NCBI RefSeq assembly: GCF_002099425.1
Contig: NW_018344068.1
Location: 1,098,001-1,162,000, forward strand
Length of the DNA stretch: 64,000 bases
Direction of reading: 5' to 3'
DNA from: Phascolarctos cinereus
Taxonomy: Eukaryota > Chordata > Mammalia > Diprotodontia > Phascolarctidae
Shown: positions 33,901 to 41,939 of the stretch, piece after piece
Position numbering within the stretch: position 1 is the stretch's first letter
Layout of the letters: each line of letters starts with the position of its first letter
Notes under the pieces: generated by a model
The model's input: only the letters and a program-made list of their open reading frames with translations
Databases searched by the model: none
What the model was told of the DNA's origin: nothing
Position numbers and translations under genes: made by a program

Positions 33901-36900
33901 ACTCCACATAGACTGAGGGTGGGAAATCAGGTGGCTAGGTAGATTTTAGAGATGGGGCATTGGGAAACCCCTCTGGGCCCAGTAACCAAAAACAAAACTT
34001 CTTGGTGTTTCCCCTAGCTCCCCTCTGACTCCAGTTCATGAAGAAGGGCTTGCCCTAAGCCCTTGTTCTTCCCCTCTCCCCTCCCCCACCCCCAACATAC
34101 CTAGAGAATCCTAGGATCTAGAAGGTGGAAGAAACTTGAATATCATTTAGTCTCAGTGCTTTTATTTTATAAATAAGGAAACAGAAGCACAGAGAATGTT
34201 TTCTCCGAGGCTACACAGGAAGTAGGAGGGTCACATTCAAACTCAATTCTTCTGACTCTTAACACCTGTTTTTCATTCACCATATCATACACTAATACCT
34301 ACAGGAAATAGGCACCAGGTCCAGACCCACCTCTATTTGCCCTAACGCACTAGTGGGTGGCCAAGCCTAGGTCAGAAATGACTCGAACCAGAGGCAGGAA
34401 TGAGACCCTGATCCTGGAATCTGGTGGCCTCTTGACTCACCTTGGGCAACTTGGAGACTTGGGGGGGGGGGCGGGGGGGCATTGTTTAGCCTAGAGAAGA
34501 GATGCTTTATGGGAGGTAGAGGAAACTAAGTGGTACCGTGGTGGGCCTGGAGTCAGGAAGACCTGAGTTCAAATCCAGCCTGACTCTAGCTGTGTGACCT
34601 TGGGCAAATCACTTAACCTCTCTCTGTCTTAGTTTCCTCAACTGTAAAATGGGGATAATAATAACACCTACTTCCCAGAGTTGTTGTGAAGATCAAATAT
34701 TTGTCAAGTTTTTTGCCAACCTTAAAGCACTATATAAATGCTAGCTGTTTTATTATTATTATTATTATTATTAAATCACATAGAAGAGAGAGATCAGATT
34801 TGCTTTACTTGGAAGACAAAGACAAAGCTGGGGGCAGTAGGTAGAAGCAACAGAAAGGCAAGATTTCAGCTCCATATAAAGAAAACAATTCCCAATAATT
34901 AAAACTATGCAAAAACGGAACAAGGTGCTTGGCAAAGTACTGAGCTCCCCATCACTAGAGGGCTTCAGGCAAAGGCTGGATGACCGCTTGGTGGAGATGT
35001 TGCTGAGGGGATCCCTGCTCAGGTACAGGTTAGGCTGGAGGGGTCTCTGGGGTCTCAGGATTCACATGCTGCAAACTCTTAGAGCCTCTGCCCCCAGCTC
35101 CTGAGCTCTGTCCCGGCTTTCTTAGCTGCTCCCCAATCCAAACACATACATAGTTCTTTACAAAGAGCCTGTCTTCTTAACAGGACTTGGGGAAGGAGAA
35201 GAACCTATCTCCCTAGGGGCCAGGGGCCAGGGTGTGTCCAAAAAGACAGAGAAGAGGCCCCTCCGGAGAAGCATTAGATTGTGAGCTCCATGAGGGCAGG
35301 AACTGTTTTCTGCCTCTTTTTCTATGCTCAAAGCTTGGCACAGGGCCTGGCACCAAGTAGGCACTTAAGGTTTATTGATTGACTGACTGACCAGCAGGAC
35401 AGAGCAGATTCATCAGGATGAATTCAGTCCACTAGGCCAGGAAGCATTGATTGAGCCACCCAGAGTGTCTAGTCCTGGACCTTACTGCCTTGTGTAGGTT
35501 TCTTGGGCTCTGGAACCAGTCCAGGTTCCTTTGCACACAGTAGGGGCTTACTAAATATTTGTCATACTGCTCTGATTTTTGTGCTCAGAACCACTTACTA
35601 AACTTCCCTGACCACTGAACCACAGCCCCAGTCCTGTCCCTTCTCTCTCCTGAACCCCTTGACTTCAGAGATCAGTTGTAGTCATACCATTCAAACCTTA
35701 ATGACCTGCCCACACCCCTGCAATTGTTATTTTTTGGGTGTCTGTTTCAAGCATCCCTCTTTCCCTTCTTCCTGTTTCAGCACCTTCCAGACCATAGTAG
35801 TCATTTTTCTAGGCTTCACTTTCTAGTTGAAGAGTTCTTTAAGTTGAAGAGAGGCATTGTGGCATAATGGATGGAGGGCTGGCTTTGAAGTCAGGGCGGC
35901 ATGGATTTGGATCCTGCCTCTGACATATACTACCTGTGTGCCACAAGCCAGTCTCCTAATCCCTCAGCTAGAGGCAGCTAGGTAGCAGTGAATAGAATGC
36001 TGGGCCCAGGGTCGAGAAGATCTGAGTTTAAATTTAGCCTGAGACACTTACTAGGTGTGACTACTGTATGCCTCAGTTTCCTCAATTGTAAAATGAGGTC
36101 AATAAAAGCATCTATCTGTCAGGCTTGTTGTACAGATCAACTGAGATAATATTTGTAGGGTGCCTGGAACATTGTAGGCACTTAATAAATATTTGTTTTC
36201 TTCCTTACTTCTCAGGATCTCAGGCAGCTAAGACAGAAGTTCTTAAGTCAGGGTTCATGGACCGTTCTGAGTGGGTGGTGGATAGATTTCAGGGAATCCA
36301 CAAACTTGGATGGGAAAAAAAGTACATCTTTATTTCAATAGAATTTATTTTCTTTGTAATTCTATTTATTTTATCTTATTCATTTAAAACCATGATTCTG
36401 AGGAGTCCCTAGGCTTTACCAGATTGCCCAGGGGGTCCAGGATACAAAAAAAAAGTAAAGATCCCTTGGTCTAAGACTCTTTTTTAAAAAATTAATTTAT
36501 TTTTAGTTTTCAACAATCACTTCCACATGCTTTTGAGTTTTAAATTTTCTCCTCCTTCCTTCCCACCTCTCTCCCCAAAGATGTGTGCAATCTGACATAG
36601 GCATTACATATACATTCCTATTAAATATATTTTCACATTAGTCATGTTGTAAAGAAGAATTAGAACCAATAGGAGGAGCCACAAGAAAGAAGAAACAAAA
36701 CAAAACAGAAGGAAAAAAAGAGTAAATAGTATGCTTCAATCTGCATTCAAACTCCGTAGTTCTTTCTCTGGGTGTGGATAGCATTTTTCATCATAAGACT
36801 TTTGGAGATGTCTAAGATCCTTGCGTTGCTGAGAAGGGCTCAGTCTATCAAAGTTAGTCATCACATGATGTGACTGTTAACTGTGTACAATGTTCTCCTG

Positions 36901-39900
36901 GTTCTGCTCACTTCACTCAGCTTCAATTCGTGTAAGTCTTTCCAGGTTTTTCTGAAGTCTGTCTGCTCCTCATTGCTTAGAGCACAATGGTATTCCATTA
37001 CATTCATATACCACAACTTGCTCAGCCAAAAATTGATGGGCATCCTCTCAATTTCCAATTCTTTGCCACCACAGAAAGAGCTGCTGTAAATATTTTTGTA
37101 CATGTGGGTCCTTTTCCTGTTCTTATGATCTCTTTGGGATACAGCTCTAGAAGTGCTATTGCTGGGTTAAAGGGTAGGTGCATTTTTATAGCCCTTTGGG
37201 CATAGTTCCAAATTGCTTTTCAGAATGTTTGGATCAGTTCACAACCCCATCAACAATGCACTAGTGTTCCAATTTTCCCACATCTTCTCCAACATTTATT
37301 ATTTTCCTGTTTTGTCATGTTAGCCAATCTGATAGGTGTGATGTGGTACCTCAGAGTTGTTTTGATTTGGGTTTCTCTAATCAATAGTGATTTAGAACAT
37401 TTTTTCATATGACTACAGCTTTAATTTCTTCTTCTGAGAACTGCCTGTTCACATCCTTTGATCATTTATCAATTGGGGAATGACTTGTACTCTTACAAAT
37501 TTGACTTAGCTCTCTATATGCTTTAGAAATGAGGCCCTTATCAGAGACGCTGGTTGTAAAAATTCTTTACCAGTTTTCTGCTTCCTTCCTAATCTTGGTT
37601 GCATTGGCTTTGTTTATGCAAAAACTTTTCAATTTAATATAATCAAAATTATCTTTTTTGCATTTCATAATGTTCTCTCTTTCTTGTTTGGTCACACATT
37701 CTTCTGTTCTCCATAAATCTGACAGGTAAACTATTCCTTGCTCTCCCAGTTTGCTTATAGTATCAGCCTTTATATCTAAATCATGTAGCCATTTTGACTT
37801 TATTTTGGTATATGGTGTAAGATTTTGATCTATGCCTAGTTTCTGCCATACTCTTTTCCACTTTTCCCAGCAGTTTTTGTCAAATAGTGCATTCTTATCC
37901 CAGAAGCAGGGTCCTTGGGTTTATCAAACAGTGGATTACTATAGTCATTGACTACTGTGTCTTGCATACCTAACCTATTCCACTGATCCACCACTCCATT
38001 TCTTAGCCAGTTCCAAGTAGTTTTGATGATTGCTGCTTTATAATACAATTTAAGATCTGGAATGTCAAGGCCACCTTCTCTAGCATTTCTTTTCATTAGT
38101 TCCCTTGATATTCTGGACTTTTTGTTCTTCCAAATCTTGTTATTTTTTCTAGTTCTGTAAAATAATTTTGGTAGTTTGGCATGGTACTGAATAAGTAAAT
38201 TAACTATGTAGAATTGTCGTTTTTATTATATTAGCTTGGCCTACTCATGAGCAACTGATGTTTTTCCAATTATTTAGATCTAACTTTATTTGTGTGAAAA
38301 CTGGTCTAAGACTCTTAAGTTGTAGCTCTGTCTCTCTTTAGTGGAGACGGCTCTAGATCACAGAGTTCTAGATATTCCTAGTCTAGGCAAGGAGTATCAA
38401 ATTCAAATAGAAAAGGGATTCCCATGTGCATGCTGATTTAGAAAACCCTGTATTAACATTATCTGTGTTCTATTGTAGTTGTATTTTTTTTTGGTTAAAT
38501 ATTTCCCAGTTGCATTTTAATATAGTCAAAGGCTGTGATGCTGCCAGGTTGAAAAAATTTTCACAAAGAAAATATATAAATTCTGAAATGATACATCTAA
38601 GGAATATAAACTCCAGTAAAATGTAAGTTCCTTGAGGGCAGGTACTGGTTCATTTTTATCTCTCCTCCCTCCCACCCCTTTCTTGGCATGTAGTAGACAT
38701 TTGACAAATATTTGTTGATTTGAATTTAAATGAGTTGAAAGGAAGGCAATTAGACATGTGACTAACAAAAATCTACCTAGTCGCAAACTTCCCTTGATAT
38801 CATATCTAGCTTAATTTCTCTAGGCCCAGCTATCATGATCTGAGGTTTGGCCCATCTGGATGCCTCATGGTCCCTAGTGAGAACAGTAACCTCCCTTGAA
38901 AAGCCAGTTTTGGAATTCACCTACTTAGACTTCCTGCATTTAAACCATTGGTCTATTTTTTCATTCCCAGAATCCTCTTGATGGCGTGGCTGGGGGTGGT
39001 TCTCTGCCCTTTGTAGGTAGTAGCTCCCTTTTGCCATCCAGGGAAAATTAAAAGCACAGCTTGTTCAGACAGGATTTTTCCTCACCTAAAAAATAAAAAT
39101 CAAACCACTCGACTCACCCTCCCCACCCCCCCCATCCCAAGTTCACAACTGACACCCCCTTCCTTTTTTATTGGGTACAGTAGGAGACAAAACCATGTCT
39201 TTCAGGGAGCTTCTGGTCTGGGGGACCAGAGACCCACAGAGAAAGATAACCATAGTACAGAACAGTGGGGTCTGAGGGGGTCCAGAGGAGGGAGAGTGAA
39301 TGGGGATTGGGAGGTTTCCTGGAATGGGAGGACCTCAGCTGGGCCCTGGAGGATATGGACAACCAGAGGAGGAGGGATAAGCATATTCTGGATTGGAGTA
39401 ATAGTTCAGAAACAGCAAAAAGACTGGTGATAGGAAAGGGGTCATTAAGGGACTGTAGGCTATAATATCCTCCCCTCACATATAACCCCTGTTCCCAACT
39501 ACCCTGCTCTTTCTGTACCTCAGATCCCAGCCTCCCCAATGTGCAGGTGACTCGGCTGACCCTGGTATGTGAACAGGCCCCTGGACCCATCACCATGGAC
39601 CTGACAGGTGATCTTTTCCTCCCACTTTGTGTTGCGTGTTATAAGGGAGAGAAATAGGAATAAAAAAGACCCATGAATTGCCTTCCAGGAAGCTTCCAAT
39701 GAGTACCCTATACCTCCTTATCCCACCTCTAGTCCCTGGACAGTGAGGGCCTCTCACCCCTGTCACTATGGAAACCCCCGTCTGTCCCCAAAGGCCCAGC
39801 AAAGGGCAGCCTGACTCCCAGCCCTGTTTCTCTCGCCTACACAGGGGACCTGGAATCTCTCAAGAATCAAGTGTTTGTGCTGAAGGAAGGTGTGGATTAC

Positions 39901-40810
39901 AAGGTGAAGATTTCCTTTAAGGTAAGACCCAGCTCAGATCCCCTGCCTCAGTCCTGGATGTCGGTTGTAATGGGTGTTCCCCCTTGATCTCTACCACAGT
40001 ACCCAGAAGTGATTAATCCTTTCTGAGGCCTTGCCCCTTAAGCGCAGTCTTGGGGGTCCTTGGTTTCCAGGCATGTTGCTAGAGTGCCCAGATATCCACC
40101 CTCTTTGGTTTCAGACTTTCCAAGTGGCTCCGGCTGTACTCCTGTCTGTTGCCCTAGTGGGAAATCCTAACTCTAGTCCATTTCCAGTTCCAAAGACCCC
40201 TTTTCTTTGACTTAGACCACCCTCTCACTTGCCTGCAGGTCAACAAGGAGATTGTCTGTGGCTTGAAGTATCTGCATCACACCTACCGCAAAGGGCTACG
40301 AGGTAAGGCCAGCCACAGGCACTAGAATGGGGGCTGGGGGCCTCAGGATTCTGGCATCCATTACTACCATCCTCACTTTCCTTAGAACTGCCTGGGGGCA
40401 GAGCCCTCTACTGGACCCTGGAGGGAGAAAGGGGAGACAGCATGGTCCCCCGACCTCAGGATCACGCCAGTCCAAGGAGAGAGCCCCTATCATTGGGGAG
40501 GGCTTGTACTGAATGGGGGGGGGATAGTCCTGCCTTCTAGAAGCCCCAAGTCTGAGGTGGGTAGGCAGGGCAGTCTCCATAGACAGCTCCTGACCGTATC
40601 TTATCCACAGTGGACAAGGCCGTGTACATGGTGGGGAGTTATGGGCCAAGGACAGAGGAGTATGAGTTTCTGACGCCCATGGAGGAAGCCCCCAAGGGTC
40701 TACTTGTTCGAGGCACCTACCACATCAAGTCCTTCTTCACGGATGATGACAAAACAGACCATCTCTCCTGGGAGTGGGACCTCAACATAAAGAAAGACTG
40801 GAAGGACTGA
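21778..40810 (+). CDS. ARHGDIG: ARHGDIG, Rho GDP-dissociation inhibitor 3 (gamma)
   Basis: Holds prenylated Rho GTPases in the GDP state and off membranes. Six coding exons: 21778-21850, 33255-33434, 39524-39607, 39845-39921, 40239-40302 and 40611-40810. All have GT/AG borders, phases fit, and they total 225 codons plus stop, the length of human ARHGDIG. Exon 1 encodes [20 protein letters not shown] then VCAR, matching the human amphipathic N-terminal helix that separates this paralogue from GDI alpha/beta and is linked to Golgi targeting. Then come the acidic arm with [20 protein letters not shown] and the immunoglobulin-like prenyl-binding domain ([52 protein letters not shown], ending IKKDWKD). 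It reads [10 protein letters not shown] where human has a Ser for the Cys. The C-terminal half looks closer to GDI alpha/beta than the human protein does. Intron 1 is 11.4 kb, intron 2 is 6.1 kb, the rest are short. Confidence 0.96.
21905..22255 (+). repeat. Decayed minisatellite in ARHGDIG intron 1
   Basis: The motif GGGGAGACACCCATGCCAGG, or close relatives (GGAAGACACCCATGCC, GGGAAACACCCATGC, GGGAGGCACCCATGC, GGGAGACACCCATGC twice, GAAGACTACACCCATGCC, GGGGAACACCTGTG), recurs about every 40-50 bases, each followed by a purine-rich GGAGGGGGAGGA-type stretch. About seven to eight units begin 55 bp after the exon 1 donor. Confidence 0.75.
22260..23305. other. ARHGDIG intron 1, 5' part: nothing recognised
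   Basis: About 1 kb of G+C-moderate sequence with no repeat family and no exon that I can identify. Frames at 22313-22773 on both strands have no family match. Confidence 0.5.
23310..24385 (-). mobile_element. Long CR1/L3-clade LINE fragment
   Basis: About 1.07 kb in reverse orientation: TATGCTAGGCACTGGGGATA, AGGCTTGAAGGAAGCCAGGA, GGCAATAGGGAGCCACTGAA, GGGGAGTGACATGGTTAGAT, ACAAGACTTGGCAACTGACT, GTGGCCCTCAACAGAAATAG, CAGGTGGAGATGCCCAGAAG and ATAGAGATGATAATTGAACC. Many disruptions; no open reverse-transcriptase frame remains. Confidence 0.75.
24400..24580 (+). repeat. GA/CAGA-rich low-complexity tract
   Basis: Repeated ACAGAGAGA, AGAGAGAAAG and GACAGACAGACACAG units. A 147-residue plus-strand frame here (24250-24693) is an Arg/Glu/Asp simple-sequence artefact. 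Confidence 0.85.
24680..25010 (-). mobile_element. L2/L3 LINE 3' region
   Basis: CAGTCATTTATTAAGTCACT, ATGCCAGGTGCTGGGGACAC and GCCCTCAAAGAGGTTATATT are the reverse of the L2/L3 terminus, followed upstream by degraded LINE sequence. Confidence 0.7.
25350..25515 (-). mobile_element. L2/L3 LINE 3' end
   Basis: AGCAAGCATTTATTAAGCAC, TTGGGTTTTATTGGAGGAGA and AACACACACATGTCATTATA match the reverse L2/L3 end plus adjoining sequence. Confidence 0.7.
25600..26425 (+). mobile_element. CR1/L3-clade LINE, 3' 0.8 kb
   Basis: Forward copy. Broken frames still show [14 protein letters not shown], then [15 protein letters not shown]-like, LGLDTLAP and [20 protein letters not shown], the usual C-terminus of L2/L3 ORF2. 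It ends with CATTAGACTAGGGCCTTCTT, AGCACAGTGCTTGGCACATA and TGCCTAGTAAAAGCTTGCTG. Confidence 0.82.
26426..27045 (+). mobile_element. Second L3 copy, split by a SINE
   Basis: The stretch 26440-26655 (CACTCCCCTACATTCCAGTC, GGAATGCTCACCTTCCTCAT, TTCCTTCAAGGCTCAATTCA) continues at 26862-27045 (AGAATTTAAACTCCTTGAGG, TAGCGCAGTGCCTGACATGG, AATTTAATAAATGTTTCTG). It lies head-to-tail behind the copy ending at 26425. Confidence 0.78.
26655..26861 (+). mobile_element. SINE of the ACAACAACA-tail family inside an L3
   Basis: Starts near GATGGGGGCCACCTTC, contains CCAGATCTATATCTTCCCAC, TGGACCCAGATGGCTCCAGA and CATCACCTCCCTGATGTCAT, and ends CAACAACAACAG. Short direct repeats GCTCCTCTGAT and GCTTCTCTGAT flank it, consistent with a target-site duplication. 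Confidence 0.78.
27565..27725 (-). mobile_element. MIR-type SINE remnant
   Basis: Reverse landmarks: AGTGACTTGCTGAGGGTCAC, AGAACTGAGGTCTCGACTC and TTCTACCATACTCC. Confidence 0.55.
27799..27912 (+). repeat. Compound (CA)n(TA)n(CATA)n microsatellite
   Basis: A CA run (27799-27832) passes into TACATATATA and CACACATACATACA units. The frames reported across it encode His-Thr or Val-Cys repeats and are not genes. Confidence 0.95.
27925..28512 (+). mobile_element. L1 ORF2 3' end and 3' UTR
   Basis: Forward copy with ACCCATTGATCCAGCAATAT, TTGTGGTGGCTAAGAATTGA, TGGAATGGTTGAACAAGTTG, GAGTAGAACCAGGAGAACAT and CCTTTCCAGAG-like UTR wording. It is the same L1 segment as 9375-9700 and 36861-37200 in the other orientation. 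It is truncated at both ends. Confidence 0.82.
28525..28580 (+). repeat. (TATG)n/(TA)n microsatellite
   Basis: TGTGTATACATATATATATA, then TGTATGTATGTATATATATA. It directly follows the L1 tail. Confidence 0.9.
28600..29262 (-). mobile_element. L1 3' region, a different subfamily
   Basis: The stretch 28870-29262 (GTCTGCTCACTTCACTCTGT, CACAATAGTATTCCATTATA, TCAGTCATTCCCCAATTAAT, TTTTTGGGCATAGTTCCAAA) is reverse L1 ORF2 C-terminus. The stretch 28600-28870 looks like its distinct 3' UTR. It is more diverged than the L1 copies at 9 kb and 36 kb. Confidence 0.65.
29270..29410 (-). mobile_element. MIR-type SINE remnant
   Basis: Reverse landmarks: CACCTTATTTTAGGGATGAG, GGACTTGTCCAAGGTCACAC and AAAGTGAACCTAAGTCTTC. 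Confidence 0.55.
29468..29495 (+). repeat. (TG)n microsatellite
   Basis: About 14 uninterrupted TG units. Confidence 0.95.
29700..30012 (-). mobile_element. MIR/THER-type SINE with an internal insertion
   Basis: Reverse landmarks TTATCTCATTTTATCCTCAC, GTTACACAATTAGTATCTGA and GGATTTGAACTCTGGTCTTT. An L2-like scrap (GGCATTTATTAAGCTCCTTC, near 29848) splits it in the middle. Confidence 0.65.
30130..30325 (+). mobile_element. MIR-type SINE
   Basis: Forward: GACCTGGGTTCAAATTCTGC, TTCATCCGTAAAATGAACAT and GATGACCTTTGAGGTCCCTT, ending TCTATGAATTTCTG. Confidence 0.75.
30580..30851 (+). pseudogene. 7SL (SRP) RNA retropseudogene
   Basis: The whole length follows the signal recognition particle RNA: GACCAGGCGTGGTGGTAGG, TGTAATCCCAGCTACCAGG, CTTGAGCTCGGGAGTTCTGA, CACTAAGCTCATCAATATGG, GGTTGCCCAAGGAGGGTTAA, ACCAGTCCAGGTCAGAAATG, GAGCAAGTCAACGTTCCTGT and GCCAGTCAGTAGTAGG. 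The central S-domain is present, so this is not an Alu-like SINE. It ends in a poly(A) run at 30852-30860, the mark of a reverse-transcribed copy. Against the human RNA it lacks about a dozen bases after the CCAGCTAC motif, is shortened near the 3' end, and has many substitutions that would unpair stems, so it is not expected to be functional. Confidence 0.88.
30861..30914 (+). repeat. (CA)n running into (TG)n
   Basis: The poly(A) tail of the 7SL copy leads into about 18 CA units, then CGTGTGTGTGTGTGTGTA. The CA and TG halves are complementary and can form a short hairpin. Growth of a microsatellite from a retrocopy tail is common. Confidence 0.93.
30940..31060 (+). mobile_element. L2/L3 LINE 3' fragment
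   Basis: GAATTTAAGTTCCTTGAGGG, CAGGTACAGTTTTTCC and CATATCCTCATTACTTAGCA. Confidence 0.6.
31106..31414 (+). mobile_element. SINE of the ACAACAACA-tail family, about full length
   Basis: GGTAAAGAGGCCATTTTCTG, CTGCATCCTGGCTGTCTCTA, GATCTATATCTTGCCACTGG, GATGTCATGGTCCTCTTCAG and the tail ACAACAACCATAACAACAAG. This is the longest of three copies in the window and useful for defining the family. Confidence 0.8.
31563..31740 (+). mobile_element. WSINE1-like tRNA-derived SINE, full length
   Basis: GGGGCAGCTAGGTGGCACAG, TGGATAGAGCACTGGCCCTG, GAGTTCAAATCCGACCTCAG and TGTGTGACCCTGGGCAAGTC, followed by an A-rich tail with CAAA repeats to about 31740. The 5' part is tRNA-like (A- and B-box order) but is not a tRNA gene. 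Confidence 0.92.
31830..32073 (-). mobile_element. Mar1/MON1-like SINE, full length
   Basis: Reverse copy: TCAGTTGTTTTCAGTGTGTC, TGACCCCATTTGGGGTTTTC, GGCCATTTCCTTCTCCAGCT, GATTTGAACTCAGGAAGATG and CTGTCCACTGCGCC. Confidence 0.88.
32130..32309. mobile_element. Palindromic hAT (Charlie-like) mini-element, copy 2
   Basis: Terminal arms CAGGGTGGGGAACCTGCAGC and GCTGCAGGTTCCCCACCCCTG-type (reverse complement) with inner arms CCACATGTGGCCCTCTAGGC and CTAGAGGGCCACATGTGGCC. GTTTAGAC at 32120-32127 and GTTTAGAG at 32310-32317 look like the 8-bp target duplication typical of hAT elements. There is no transposase. Confidence 0.85.
32667..32765 (+). repeat. TATG/CACA/TACA compound microsatellite
   Basis: TGTGTGTGTGTATATATAGA, then CACATACATATATACACACA and TACATACATG. 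It probably grew within the A+T-rich L3 3' region. Confidence 0.88.
32767..33020 (+). mobile_element. MIR SINE, nearly full length
   Basis: Forward: AGGCAGTAAGGCGGTGCTTA, GAGTTCAAATTCTGCCTCAG, AAGTCACTTAACCTCTCAGC, TCCTCTGTAAAATGGGAATT and AAAGCATTTTGTAAGCCTTG. Confidence 0.8.
33435..33830 (+). repeat. GC-rich minisatellite at the ARHGDIG exon 2 donor
   Basis: About ten units of 30-52 bp built on GGGCTGGGGGGGCACACCGG followed by CCTCAGGGACGCCG. Three units carry a longer variant with GGACCAGAGGCTCAGGGG. The array begins within about 10 bp of the exon 2 donor GTAGGAGG, and the exon frame stays open through it to 33775. The G-runs give it strong quadruplex potential on the plus (transcribed RNA) strand. 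Confidence 0.92.
34100..34290 (-). mobile_element. MIR-type SINE remnant
   Basis: Reverse landmarks: ATAAATAAGGAAACAGAAGC, GAGGCTACACAGGAAGTAGG and ATTCAAACTCAATTCTTCTG. Confidence 0.55.
34525..34775 (+). mobile_element. MIR SINE with (ATT)n tail
   Basis: Forward: GAGTTCAAATCCAGCCTGAC, CAAATCACTTAACCTCTCTC, CTCAACTGTAAAATGGGGAT and CAGAGTTGTTGTGAAGATCA, then ATTATTATTATTATTATTAT at 34751-34773. Confidence 0.82.
34850..35060 (+). mobile_element. CR1/L3 LINE 3' fragment
   Basis: TGAGCTCCCCATCACTAGAG, GGCTTCAGGCAAAGGCTGGA, TGACCGCTTGGTGGAGATGT and CAGGTACAGGTTAGGCTGGA match the end of CR1-type ORF2 (compare 46170-46290). Confidence 0.65.
35272..35392 (+). mobile_element. L2 LINE 3' end
   Basis: AGATTGTGAGCTCCATGAGG, TTGGCACAGGGCCTGGCACC and AAGTAGGCACTTAAGG, ending in TTGATTGACTGACTGA. 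Confidence 0.85.
35850..36210 (+). mobile_element. Two MIR/Mar-type SINE remnants in tandem
   Basis: The stretch 35850-35965 (GCATTGTGGCATAATGGATG, TTTGGATCCTGCCTCTGACA) is followed by 35968-36210 (GGCAGCTAGGTAGCAGTGAA, TCTGAGTTTAAATTTAGCCT, CTCAATTGTAAAATGAGGTC, GTAGGCACTTAATAAATATT). Confidence 0.65.
36236..36465. mobile_element. hAT-type non-autonomous element
   Basis: AGTTCTTAAGTCAGGGTTCA, TGGATGGGAAAAAAAGTACA, TTTATTTCAATAGAATTTAT and CTTTACCAGATTGCCCAGGG, GGTCCAGGATACAAAAA, share wording with 44446-44811, in which the terminal TTAACC/GGTTAA pairs are clearer. Confidence 0.6.
36483..38301 (-). mobile_element. 5'-truncated L1 with target-site duplication
   Basis: About 1.8 kb in reverse orientation in ARHGDIG intron 2. 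The minus strand encodes [36 protein letters not shown] (38096 downwards) and, further on, [20 protein letters not shown] and [17 protein letters not shown], the C-terminal part of L1 ORF2p with several disruptions. The 3' UTR follows to a T-rich end at 36483. TGGTCTAAGACTCTT is repeated exactly at 36468-36482 and 38302-38316, a 15-bp target duplication that fixes both ends. The exact duplication suggests a fairly recent insertion. Confidence 0.93.
38387..38545. mobile_element. hAT-type element, left half
   Basis: AGGAGTATCAAATTCAAATA, CATGCTGATTTAGAAAACCC, TGTATTAACATTATCTGTGT and GGTTAAATATTTCCCAGTTG, CATTTTAAT match the left and middle part of the fuller copy at 54800-55001. Confidence 0.6.
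38612..38730 (+). mobile_element. L2 LINE 3' end
   Basis: AATGTAAGTTCCTTGAGGGC, TTTCTTGGCATGTAGTAGAC and ATTTGACAAATATTTGTTGA. Confidence 0.75.
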
Positions 40811-41660
40811 CCCCCACCCCCCTATCCAACCCCTCTAATCCCTATCCCACCTGCACCTGCCTCAGCCTCCATTGGGGTCTAAGGTCACCCTTGGGCCAGG
40901 CTGGCAGGGACCTTGCTAGTGGGGCTGAGAGCCCATAATTGGAGCACTAGGTGTGGGTCCCCCCTTCCTTTATCCCTCCCATTTCGGGGCCTTCCTCTGG
41001 CCTCCAGCAACACCCTTAGCCCGGGAAGGGGCTGCATCCAACTTCTTCCCTCTCCAGCTCCCACCCACGCCTACCCTCTTCCTTCTCCTTGGAGGTCTCC
41101 CTCCTGGGGACCCAGCACAATTCCCCTCCCCCAATAGGGATTCCAAAGCACCTGACCTGATCCTCTTCCTCCATTACATAACTCTCCTAGCCATCCAAGC
41201 TCAGTAGGAAGGGGCAGTTCCATAATTCTTTCCCTCAACCCCATCAAAAGAACCTTTTGTGTCTGTACCAGGTTATACAAACCCTGACTCTCATCATCCC
41301 CTTACCCTGGTCCTCCCCACTCAGGGTCCAACAGTCATCTTCCTGGAGGAGGCTTCCAGGGACAGGCGGGAATAGAGTGGGGTGGAACAGGTGGGGAGCA
41401 TCTTCAGCCATCCCTCCCCACCTGCCGGGGGCTTGTGTCTGTAACCAAAGCTCATCAGAATTGCCTTGTGTCCCTTGCCCTCCTCCGTCACATTCCTGTG
41501 GTGGCCCCAGCATGGCTGGGGCTGGGCTGCCTGAGAAGGAGGGGCTGTGCTCCTGCCTGTCCCCACCCCCCAGGCTGTGGGATTCCTGTCCTTGCCCCCA
41601 GTTCCCTGCTGTCTGTGTTCTCAACTGTTCCCATTAAACTTCAGTGATTTCTGTCTCTTG
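40811..41660 (+). terminator. ARHGDIG 3' UTR and poly(A) signal
   Basis: The 3' UTR runs about 0.85 kb from the TGA at 40808-40810. ATTAAA at 41633-41638, followed by a GT-rich stretch (GATTTCTGTCTCTTG), is the likely signal, with cleavage near 41650-41660. This leaves about 490 bp to the PDIA2 start codon. Confidence 0.7.
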
Positions 41661-41939
41661 ACTCAGGTGTATTTCTTCTCCCCACCCTGGACTCTGGGCC
41701 ATCAGTACGTAGCTCCCCAGACCTTAGAGATTGTCTCCGTGTCTCTCTGTATAGGAGAGGTGGGGCTGGGGCCGAAAGACCCCGGATGGGTCCTTGAAGG
41801 AGGGAGTGTCCCTCCCCACCGAGCTAAGTCATCCTCCCTCTTTATTAAGGTCAGAGGCTATTTAGAGCCTGGTTGACAAGGCGCAGCGGGTAGAGATTGT
41901 CCCAAACCTCTCGGCTGCCCTCTCGGTGTCCCCCCCCAT

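Noticed and set aside
37836-38096. Host gene for an 86-residue minus frame
   Set aside because: [14 protein letters not shown] and DQWNR are L1 ORF2p signatures, within the L1 at 36483-38301.
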